Positions 23,301 through 35,300 of a stretch of DNA of 64,000 nt are shown here, piece after piece; the first letter of the stretch is position 1; every line of letters starts with the position of its first letter. The notes under the pieces are model-generated. The model was not told the origin of the DNA and did no database searches. It was given only the letters and a program-made list of their open reading frames with translations. Source of the stretch: Lineus longissimus (lineage: Eukaryota; Nemertea; Pilidiophora; Heteronemertea; Lineidae); the NCBI RefSeq assembly GCF_910592395.1, contig NC_088311.1, forward strand, positions 19,968,501 to 20,032,500, read 5' to 3'. Both the position numbers and the translations under genes were made by a program.

Positions 23301-26300
23301 GGAACTTTTCGTCTTTTGCGTAATCCCTGACCAATCGAAATGCGTCTTATATTTCGAAGTGTGTATTCCTGATCAATCAAATGGCGTATTAGGTTTTCTC
23401 ATATATGTCCCTAACGAATCAGAATGCGTATTATATTTTGAAGAGTGTGTCCCTGGCCAAGCAACAGGTGTATTGCAACAATTTGTTTATTAACTCACGT
23501 CGTCGATTCCCTGAACTATGTAAACGTATTATATTGACCAATTCTAGCTAGATTCTGAAAAACCTAATGTTTGTTGTAGAATTTGATACTCCCTCATTAC
23601 AATGCGATGACCATTCGACTGCATTTGGGATTTTCAAATAATTACATGCAACCGTCTTGGGATTGCGGAAGTAGAAAGTAATAGTATCATGCAGAGTGGT
23701 GCATTTTACCAATTACACTGAGTTCGAGCTGACTTACATTTCAAAAGAACTTTCGATAACTTTGTGAATAACTTGGGATTCAACAGCACTACCGGGTATA
23801 GTTCAATTTTAAATTCTGATGGATTCTCTCGCAAGGCATCAGACAATAGATATTCGTTCTACAACACCCCACGAGTCGCTCGGTCAGGAAACAAGATCCC
23901 CGTACTTTCGAAAAAATAAAAACAGTAACTGTTAAAATTTCTTTCGTATTCACGAGTTAGCTTAGCGCTTCGATTCTTGTTGCACACTTGATAATTGTTT
24001 TTCCAGTGGGTGGACATGGAAGCATGGTCCTGTGTAAAAAATAAGGTGTGATTACTTCATTGAAGTGCCTGGATGATCTTAAACTTTCGAAAAGGCGTGA
24101 CTCATCCACCCCCAACCACCTCACCCCTCTCCCTCGAGACATGAACTATGTTACGGCGAGAGACGCTGGACATTCGGCAGCCGTTTTGTGGAATAGTCTC
24201 CCGACAGAAATGTGCCATGTGGAAAATATTTCAATGCTAGCGAAAAGTTGTAATTTCCGGAAGTTTTTCGATTATTTTTCGTCCCTGAACAGAAGTCTTT
24301 CTTCTGACGCTGACACTAGCCTTAAGTTTCCAAAGACTGTCATAAACGGTATTTGCCTTCACCAGAGGAAATTTAATTTCCGCCAGCATTAGTGAACCAA
24401 TTACTGCGGGGATTGCCCTAACCGGGTTTTGAAGTAATGATCTATCACTCGAACGGCTGCGGCACTGGTGTAGATGCCTCAGGAGGATGGCATTCCGTCA
24501 CCCAATCAAATACTCGCCGGGCAAAATACCTATCCGCCATCAACCAGTATGTCGGCACCCAAGTACAGCCGAGTATACGAACGCTTTGGTGATTTTGCAA
24601 TCCGTGGGCGATTTGTGGGCGATTTGTTGAGTGTTCCGTCGAGCCGGTACATGCTCCTTCAACATATCGGAGGCATCTCTAAGTTAGTCCTTTATTCGAA
24701 GAATCATCAATGAAAAAATTGCGCGTTCGCGAAGAACCCGGGAAACATCCGAGGCACCTATAGAACAGAGCCCATCCTTATCCATTATGGATACAATCCA
24801 TAATTGCAAATAGTACACATCATGTCCGTTACCTTTATCTCCCTAACAACTTATATATCCAATATTTGGCAGAATGGTGATACCGGGTCTCCGGTCATAA
24901 TTGGCGTTAGAACTCACTGACATCACTCAGAAGTGGAACTAACACCTCTCTCGACTGCCTCTCTAATAGAAAACACGGCCATCAATCCATCAAAAACGAT
25001 TACTGCTTTCCTACTCTCCCTCATTTATTAACAGGCAGAACCCAGTCCGATCACCAGAATAATTATTATTGTCCTCCGGGCTGGATGAGGCATTAAGTGA
25101 AGGATGTTGATTGTACGACAATTGTCAACGGCGTGATGAGCTTCGTTGATCTTGGGCGCAACAGTTAGGCGAAGGCTGCGGTACCCTTCCTTCTGGCCTG
25201 AATATTCCCTTCCTTTAGCCCTTTTTACTTCGATACCCCAGGAAAATCGATTTGAAATTGAGGTATCATTTACATTTTTGTCATTGGTGTCACATATATG
25301 TGCACGTCATGCTGGAACAGACTGCGGATATTTCCTCGGATTACCACGATGTTGGTTTTCTTACTTTGAAGAGTTTCTAGTAGAAAATTGATGTTGATAG
25401 TTGAGCTTCAAGGGTAAGGTCAGTCACGCTTTTGTTCGTGACACGGCAGTGGAAAAGGAATTTTCAGGTGAAATATACAAGAGGCCGCAAGAGGTCTATC
25501 TCGGTTGACGGTACTGAGATATCTCAGTGAGGATAATTAAGGGTCTTTTCCCCCCCCCTTAAATATTCCACAAAAAGTTCTTTCGCGGGCTGTGAAAAAA
25601 TACCAAACTTGAGATTTCATGGTTTTATTCCTAATTTCGATTTATCCCAAATCGGTCTCCAGAGGACAAAGTCACAACAACGACACGGCAGGGATTGACG
25701 TTTAAGGGCCACTTTTGTTCGTGGCTCGAGCATTCTTGCTCGACACAGCATAAGGGAATGTCAGATGGCTAAACATGGCTCAGAAATTGTCAGTACATAG
25801 ACACGATATGGCTATTCTCATTGGCTTTGATATTTGAGATGCACGGAGTCATTCCATTTACCAAGGCAACAGTGACAGTCTAAACATATCACCAAAGCTT
25901 TTGCCAAAGAAGTCATGTGAAGGCTTGGCCGTATTAGATTATCCTGCAGGTATCATTGACTTCGGATACAGAGATTTGATGGGTTGGTAGTGGGCGGAAT
26001 AATACTGCTCTGATTCAAAGACAGGTGAAACACTGAAAGTATATGTTACATTTCATGCCGAGAAGTATGTACTAGACGCCATTAGCTGGACAGTCTGATA
26101 TCTTTACAACAACACTGGCATACGATTTCTCACAAACTAAGGAAACACATTTATTGCAGTTTCAGCATTGGTAGTACGTTTCAAAGATCTTAGAATTGCG
26201 TGCTATGTTGGAGAACCCCGGTGAATCAATATCCTGTGCGAGACAATTAGAACACCGGCTGGCAAAACCTGGCTAATGATACTGCGTTATGTGCAGTTTG

Positions 26301-29300
26301 ACATACGGGCAGGGTTGATAGTGAGTTTTCGCAAATCCCCGAAACGCCAACGCAAACGCCTACTCCATTGTTCGAGCTCCTGATCTTCGGGGGATTTGTG
26401 AAAACTCACTACTGCCCTATTACAAAGGGAATAATATATACGGCTTACTGCGTTCAGACGGATGCTGACTCCATTTGCCACGTTCACGAAAAAACACAGG
26501 CTATTCAGAAAAAACCATCACAGCCGATAAGTAAGACAAACGGTTTTTTGAAGCATCATCGCGGAGGCGTACATGTATGGTTTGTTAGACTAGTGTCGTT
26601 CGGATTTCCTGAAGCTACTGTGTGGATTGTCCGGTGATCTATGCATGGTATATCGCGATTTCAATGATGTTTTCCCTGGCGATCGGTGATCAAGTCGTTC
26701 TTATTCTCATAGAAACGTATCTAATCCTTCCTATTGCCCAACAATAATAGGGCATTCAATTGTGTTTCCCCAAAAGAAAGGTCATGGTCTCTCTAGCTGT
26801 CTAGTTTTGAAACACTGAAATGTGGTCAACATTCACAGATGGTACACCAGCAATAGGCTATCTGAAAAGCATTTACCACATTTTTTTGCTTGTATGCTTC
26901 GCAGCCTTTGTGTTGTACCTTTGATGGGTCAGATTATGACAAGATATTAATAGCGTCTGACACATCATCCAGTAAACATGACTCCTATTACTGATGCTTC
27001 TTTGTGCTGTCACGCCGGTCTTCGTCGATGCCTTTTGATGGAAATGTCACCGTACAATAGCACAGACAAGTATTAAGCTTCAGACGCAAAGGGTACACCT
27101 ACGGGTAGATACCGACTTTGTGGATGGAGAAAAGTAGAAAAAGTACTGGTGCATACAGGGTGGTCCACAAAAGAGGGTGCAATTATAATTTCCTATAATT
27201 TTCACATAAATGTAATTCTGTCAGGATTTTTCTGCCATGGGTGGAGTCGTGTTATACATTTTGGCAGTAAAAATCATTTTCTAAAAAGACACTTTTTTCT
27301 TATTTCTTTTGATGATTTTGTGACATGCTAGATTTTCTGAGTGTCCATGTTTTTTACATTTTTGAAATTATTCTCTTCAGTGACGAGACACATTTCGACT
27401 TGAATGGTCATGTGAAAACGAAAAACAAGAGCTTTATTGGCAACACAGTCTCCTGAGAATGTGTAAGCAGCCCTCAGTGTTAAAAAAACACAAATGTGTC
27501 GTGTTCTACTGGACAGAGATATTTCTTTGGTGCATTTTTGCATCGTACATGTGAAAAAAGTAACGAACATGTTACTTCTTATCGAAAAATATAGGGGAAG
27601 GACTGTCTTTTTGAAAATACTTTTACATCCAAAGTATACAGCACTTTCGCACCCCTGGCAGAAAAATCCTGGCGGAATTACAATATTTGATAGAATAGCA
27701 ACTTATAATTGCACACTTTTTGTGGATCACCCTGTATGCAGTGCATAACAAGAAGTGGCATCCTCATTAGAGACGCGTTTTTATTTAATCCGCAGGAGCT
27801 AAATGTGTTCATCGGCATAAACGAATGTCTGGATCGGAGTGTGGCTCCTGGTAAGCCCTTACCGCAAATATGACACTTAGGAGTAAAAACTTTGTAGATG
27901 TGGAAAAAGTACAGGAACATACATCAGATGCGACATCTCTTTTGAACCTCGGGCCATTTTTTATCAAATATCAGGCATGGATCCCAAATTTGTGAGTGGC
28001 GCCGAATCGGGCAATTCATTCTTTTCACCCTTCGATCCGACTACGTCACTCATGTACGCCATGTAGTATATTCAGCGACACATGGCACATGTAAATTAGT
28101 CGGCCACGTGCTAACACAGTTCGATCAAACTAGCTTATCTATAAGCTGCGCTTCCGCCTGCCGATTCGACTATGCGCCCAGTCTATTGGCATCCATGTAT
28201 CGTCGAAGTTGCCGGCAGGCGATAGCCCGATTTGGTGACAGCGTTCTTATTGGGATCCTTGCCTGAGTGGTCAAGGGCTAAAAGTGCCCGCTGGCTATAG
28301 AAAAAGTTGCGATGTCAGCCTAGCTAATCTCCAGTGCAATACTCGGCGCGATCCAGCCAACACTTTTTTCGCGAGGTTGCGGCTGTTGAGAATCCCCATG
28401 GCAAAAAAGACGGCACGATGAAAACTTCGGACGATAATTACGGAGAGAGAAAAGCTTGACATGACATCTCATGGCCGAGTATTATAGTCTTAAAAGGTCA
28501 ATGTCGAACTTAGCCTGAAGCTGCACGCCGTAACCTAACCAGCTTCCGTGGATGCCTCAAGGTGCGGCCAGTGCTATATTCCGTGTCGGCCCTCAGGTAA
28601 CGAATCAACGGTCGACATCACTGAGCCATGTGAGCGCGCGTTATCATGTAGATTCTTTGGTATAGCCATACTGATCTTATTTCTCTCGGCTGTTAATTGC
28701 AAGTATGTTTTGCTTCTTCCATAAAGCACGCGACGCTCACAAAGCTCACGACTGTGATATCACTGATCACATTGATTTGTCATTCAAAACCTCCCCGTCC
28801 CCAGGGCCGTATTTAACTTTTTTGTCCAGGGGGGGCAGTGGGATAGATCGCCGAAGGCGATCTGCATGCGCCGCAGGCGCATCCGAAGGGGGGGTCCGGG
28901 GGCCCTCCCCCAGGAAAATTTGAAAATAAAAGGTCTGAAATGGCATTTTCCTGGCATTTGGAAGTGTGAATCAATAGTATTTTTACTCTAAAAAAGGACC
29001 ACTTTTATGAAGTATTTTACGAAAATTTGGACAGAAAATGTTAATTTTCATAGTTTTTCATAGCTAGTCTTTACCTAATGTTGCATCATTGTGTATAACC
29101 ATAGAAGACTAGGGTCAGGGCACTGGACTGGTCAGATTATAAGGGTTGCACCTGAGTTGATAACATCTGCTATCCATATGCTGCTATCATGCTGGTAAAG
29201 CTATGGCTAAGATTAGTTTGTCTTTTTATTACTGTCTGAAAATCTTTTTTCAACATTTATTGCACAGGGGGGGCAGCTGCCCCCCCTGCCCCCCCCTCTA

Positions 29301-32300
29301 AATACGGCCCTGGTCCCTCTCCATCTTTACTCTCTCATCCGGCCTGGATGTGAACTCTCGCCGCCAAACACGCGATTACCAGCTCAGTCACCCAATGACG
29401 TCATTGGGATTACTAACTCAATCGAACTTCCTAGACGTCAAAAGCATTTTTACAGAAAGCATCCTTTGCCTTTTTAATTTCATTCTGATTAATGTTTTCC
29501 CATAATAGTTGGAAGTTTCATGCTTGTCTATTAACTCGAGTTAACGCTATCATTTAAGGATCGGAAAGATTGATTAAAACTGTTCTCCTTTACGGGACAA
29601 GGAAGGAAGGAAGGAAGAAGAGTTTGTGGGGTAGGGGATTATTCCACAGATCGCTAACATACACCGCCGCTTTATATTATAATATGGTACAGTTGCATTA
29701 CTTTGCTGCATGAAGCCCCAAACCCCTTTTTTTAAGAGTGTTGTCGGACAGTTTCTCCACATCTTCAACGATGTAAGCGACTGCTTGGCGAGTTGAGGTC
29801 TCCATGATGATATCTAGGAAGAAGAATAGTGCGTACTTATATTATATTGATAGAGCTTTTCAATATATTAGCACTTTACAATCGCAAACATTATTAACCA
29901 GCCCATCGAGGAACCTATCTGCATGGAGAAGCGAGTGCAACCACAATCTTGTCCACACAAGGACATTTCAGGCTAGAAGGCGTTTGTTCCGTGTCATTGT
30001 TTCATACATACATGTAAGCGTCACACAGTGATGTACACACAGCGTATCAAGGGAAATAACTGCCTGACTTTCTCATCGCATGCAGAAGCACATAACATAC
30101 ACCATTAACAAGAATAATTTCCAAGAAGTTTCTAATTTCCATTGATCATTAGCAAGAAGTACCTGACGACGCACACAAGTTCAGTAGTTCCGCCCAGCGT
30201 GATACTGGCACTACTGGCAGGCTGATGAAGCAATAACTGTGTTATGCTTCGGCAGAAGTCGGGCAAAATAATTGCACACCGACCCGTGGCATCACCTGCT
30301 TACTGCACAAATGAGACACTGTTTGAATAAAGGATGACCATGCTAACTCATCTTATCATTCTTTTTGGTAAGGAGGTACAATTCTAGCCCCTCCAGTGTA
30401 AAAATCATCTTGACCCTCAATATATCAACATTGCTCAGCGCATCGGAGGCTTTTTTATACGGAGGCAATACCGCTGGAATTAAAGTTTAGTATTTGTGAA
30501 GATCAACTGGCAGTAAAACAAGGCTACATTGTGGGTAGCCTCTGTGTGCGTTGATCTGTTATTGCTTTCTTCAATGTAGCGGCTTTAACTGTACGACCTT
30601 ACCTTAAAAATTCGCCGATTCTGCTTTGGACCCACCACCACATTATCTGTAAAACAGTCGAGACATGCAATATTGCATGACCAACAACGGAAGACCATTA
30701 ACTGCAGTGTTTGGTCACGGGAAATATTAATAAAGACCCAACTCTTTGCCAATAGATTTGACAGAAAGAGAATGATATTATTGCCTTTATTGCGTTTTTC
30801 AATTAAGAGTATTATAGAAGAAACGATATGTAACGTGCACCGTTTGCCAGTCGGAATCGATTTCTTCGTTTGCTCAGCGTATTAATGGTTTTGGGTATAC
30901 CATACTGATTACCTCTCATTATTGTAATCAAAGGAAAGGATGGGTTTGTCAATACGGAAGCCAAGAGCACTAAATGTATACTCATTTCAAAAATTCAATT
31001 CCTGATTTTTTTCTTCCCAAGTTCACTCTCCTCTTCCTCCTCCTTATCACGCTTTTCCGATGTTGACTCCGATTTGACCCGAGTTAGCTCTCCATGCGTC
31101 AATAGTTTCCATGTGGAACGATGCACTATAAGGCGCGTCCTGGAGCCATGGCTCTACCCTGTGACGTCTTGGTGCTGATATAGATTTTTCCGACGTCACG
31201 GTGATGGCGCTTGATAACCCCGCTAATACGACGATATTTCGAGTACAGATATGTCATTTTGGAACAAGCAGTGGGAAACGCTATGCTGGTGGTAATCCCT
31301 GGTGAAAGCAAGGAGCTAAGAGAAACAAATAAAGACCAACGAGACTAATATAAGTTTTCCGACCTTTGACATTCTGTTAGTTCATAAACGCGACCCGATC
31401 AAAGTCGTGTGGCTTCGGTGTATTAAAAGTGACTTCTATAATCAGCATTACATCGCGTGTCGACATTTCATTCCAGTCCCTTTGTGCGTTGCTGTTCAAG
31501 GAGGCAGGTGAAAGAAACGCTTTTCCATTTCCATCTTTTAGTTTGTGAACGTCAAAGGATTATCTTACTCGTGACACCTGGGTCCCAGTTGTCAATGATT
31601 TTAAGAATAAAAATCATGTCAATGCGCAGTCCGCGGACCAAGTTTATTTTCGAGTTTGGTTGGTTCACTGCAGGACTTCGATGTTTTTGTAGCCTTTACG
31701 TGTGTATATACACCTGTAGGTACTGTTGAGTCCGATCACACTCACCTTAAGTGATATATCGTGTCAAAGAATTCGCGCAGTTTCGATGATTTCATTCCGA
31801 GTTTCAGTAACCGAAGACGTGCGACCTTAAACTTGAAAATCTTCGAGTCAAAACAAACCTTGTCACATTGGTTAATGGGAAAGAGGTCGCGCAATCTCTC
31901 TAATGAATGGATGGACACCGCCACCGCCTCCTACACAGAGCCCTCTCACGAGTCCAAGCTCCAAGTCAAAGAAAACACACTGGATCTCGTACTGTCTCCC
32001 TGTCTACAGATTAATCCTCAACCCAAAAGCTAAAGACTCTTCAATATCGGATTATTTGGGCAATTTCTCCTTTTCATTGTCGGTCAGTCATCTATGTTAT
32101 TTAATTAGATAGAAACGAAGGAGCTCTCTGGCAGACATTATGGTCAGATAACCGTTTGATGGCTTTGACCGTGGCCTCCAAGGGCACATACTGACCTTTC
32201 AGCGGTATTGCCTCCGTAGTCTCCACCCCGCGATGCCTGGAAGCTGAGCAATGTCCGGCAATACATTGAGGGTCAAGATGCAAAGGCGAGGAATATTGAG

Positions 32301-35300
32301 GGTCGTAACCAGTTGACGCAAAAAAATAAAGAGTTCGTTTATGTTTACTTTGATAGTCGTTTCCATGAAAATGACACGCGCCACTGCCGTGCCAGCACCA
32401 GAGAAAACGTGTTCTTTCTGTGGCAGATTTGCGGTGATTAAAAACATTCCACATACCAGTATTCTCGTGACAAACCCAGTGCCCAAAGTTTAACATGAGG
32501 CGATTGAGAAAATTGGTGCACGCAAAAAGTGTATGCAGATAATGCGTGAGCATGCATGCATGTAGATGTAGCGCGCATTATGGCTGACTAGATGATGCCA
32601 CGACACATACCTTTTGGATCGATCGCACCAAATTGCTCAATGTTGTAATAACTGACAGAGTGGTGCGATGCGCACGGATCTGATTCATTCCCTGTCGAAT
32701 CGAATCTATAAGCCTTGTATCAAAGTGAACAAAACATTCAAGCTATTGGCAACAATTCATCTTTGAAGGTGAGCGATGAATTGCTATGACAGCGGAACCA
32801 AAACACGTCAGAATCATAAAAATGATTAGATTTTTGATAAGGGAAAGTAATGTGGCGTTTTTCTTTTCCGCGAGTCGAGTCATTGTAAGGACTTTGATCC
32901 ATGGCGCTGTGGTTGTGTGACCGCAGCAACTCGAGGCGTTAGTCTTCGGGAGGACCGACTGGTGGAACGTAGTGGCTAATGGTATGTGAGGGAACTTTTT
33001 CCAGTTACATGTACATGTAGTTTATTTAATTTGAGGAATTTTCAAGAAAACTCCTGATAATCTCTTATGTTGACAACCCTTCTTCCATGCAGCTGACCAT
33101 GCACCCCACACTTCGCTATCATTTTGTGATCGTACTCGAGGCTGCGCAGCTATGAACTATTTTCTCATTACGCCACATGGGTCATCCCTATGTTCCCTGG
33201 TTCCTATGTTCCCCGAGTTACATGTTCCCCGGGTCCTGTGATCCCAAGTCCTATGTTCCCCGGGTTCTGTGTTAGTTCCCCTACGATAAACGACAATTTA
33301 TGCTTGTCAAAGAAGTACTACCTGCTTCGGAAAAAGACAGGGATGATGTCGGGCCATTAATACAGACATAGAGTTAAAGTATGCGTCGAGGGTGGGGCCG
33401 GTCAGGGAAAGAACAAGGACTGAGAAGATAGTTGGCCAGGGTCAGGTATTAGTGCTGTCCGCCACGTACCTTTGTTTTGCCCCTGGACGCTTCAAAGGTT
33501 TGTTGAAGACGGCTTTTGCAGACCGAAGCACATCAAGGGAAAATCGGGCCCGGGGAACATATAGAAACCGCGGAATATAGAACCGGACAGCAGAGGTACG
33601 CACCATGTTGCACAGATCGAGTTACGCGTTAATCACGCTGCGCCGGACAGGACGGAGTAGAGACTGACGCAGGCAGATCTTTACTGCCTGACTTGTCACA
33701 AGGGTTCCGCGGAATACTTTGATGTTTCAAAATATTAGCATCCTATCCGACCAAGATCACCACTTGTCGAGTAATCTGCCCGACACAGAGCACCCCATGT
33801 GTCATACATAAATTGAGTTACCGCTATCGAGGAAGCAATGCCAGTCCGTCATATTATGCCAAATTCGCCGCGGCAACGACATCAGGGTCCAGGGTGATTG
33901 TGCCATCGGAACGAGGAGAATGGAAGTGGATTTTCAGTAGTTTCACGTCCCCTGTCAAAGGTTTCTTGGAGGTTATCAAGGATACGGGCTTCAAATCGTC
34001 ACCGTGTAAAGATGCTAAAAATAACTCATGTTATAGGTTTGGAGGGGAAGAGAGAAATGACCTATATATCATTTGGAATATTAGGCAATCCCATTGGGAA
34101 ACGAAACGTGTCATTCCAAAGATTAAGCATACATTATACCTTCTGATCTAATTGTACACTACTGCTTCTTGTTTCCCGTAGATATAAATCACATACCACA
34201 TAATGACAAATTTGACCAATGGCGGATTTATTCTCCGACGCTCGACATGCGTTCAGAATATGGACGCTGACGACGTAAAGAACGAGGCTTATAATATTTT
34301 GATCGGGTGTCTGACGCCGATGGCGCAAATAGGTGACCAGAGGCTGAGAGCAACGTTTCTTTGGCCTTCAAACTCGACTTATTGGTGTTGATGATCTGCT
34401 CTGGCTGAATTATGTTCTGGAAGATAACGTTACCAGTGAATAAGATCAGGCGCCTTGATGAAGACATATCGTTCCCCGGGGCGCGAACTCCGAACTCGTA
34501 GTGGCCTCAGGAAATTGCCCTACGAGTGTTTGATGAGCGACTGCTTTGCTGGGGAGCCTTTGCCGGATTCGCTTGTCAGAAATTTGGTACAGAGAATTCC
34601 TCAGACCGAATTCTAGTGAAGAATCAGTCTTATTCTCTGCAGGGCCTATCAGTAAAAACGCAACACTCAATATCAGACTCCGCTGATAAAATATAAAAAT
34701 ACGTGTACTCAATGACGCTGGGATGATGCTAAAAATCCGTAAAATCTATATAGGAGAGATTCATTCGTCTGTACTTTCATATATATTACAAGCAACAAAT
34801 ATTTCTCAGACTCACGATATATTGGGACGTGTGTTGTGTTTCTTTTGGTACACCCTGTATTGTTCAATGATGGTGCACTAGCAGGTATTGTATTTGAAAT
34901 CTAATCACCTTTCCTACCACGCTCTATCTCAAATCTCACGTTCCAATACATGTGACATCGTCTTAACAGTATCATTAGCCATTGTTTACTTGATATGTCG
35001 ATTGCAAGTTGACAGAGAACCTTTGATGTCACGTGATATTACAATCATCCTAGTCAGAAACGCCCTTTGTAGCTCATGATCGTTGTTGTGTTTTTTCAGA
35101 AGCGATCAAGAAAGCTTTTGCAAAGCAGTGTTGATATCTATAAACCGGAAGTGGCATTACTCCATCTTAAAATTACGCGTTCTCCATAGTCTATGCGGAG
35201 GCTTTGGGAAGTGTATACTGTTTTGTAACATTTCAACTTGCTTTCCAGCTCGAACTCACTGGTCCTGAGTTTGACCAGTAGGGTTATCTCCTCTTGTTTC

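Noticed and set aside
27678-27920. Minus-strand frame with KCHICGKGLPGA, LIM- or zinc-finger-like
   Set aside because: Only one CxxC and a poor match afterwards; the frame runs into the mariner-like MITE.
28252-28360. tRNA-Leu/Ser-like start (CCTGAGTGGTCAAGGGC)
   Set aside because: No acceptor stem or T arm at the right distance could be paired.
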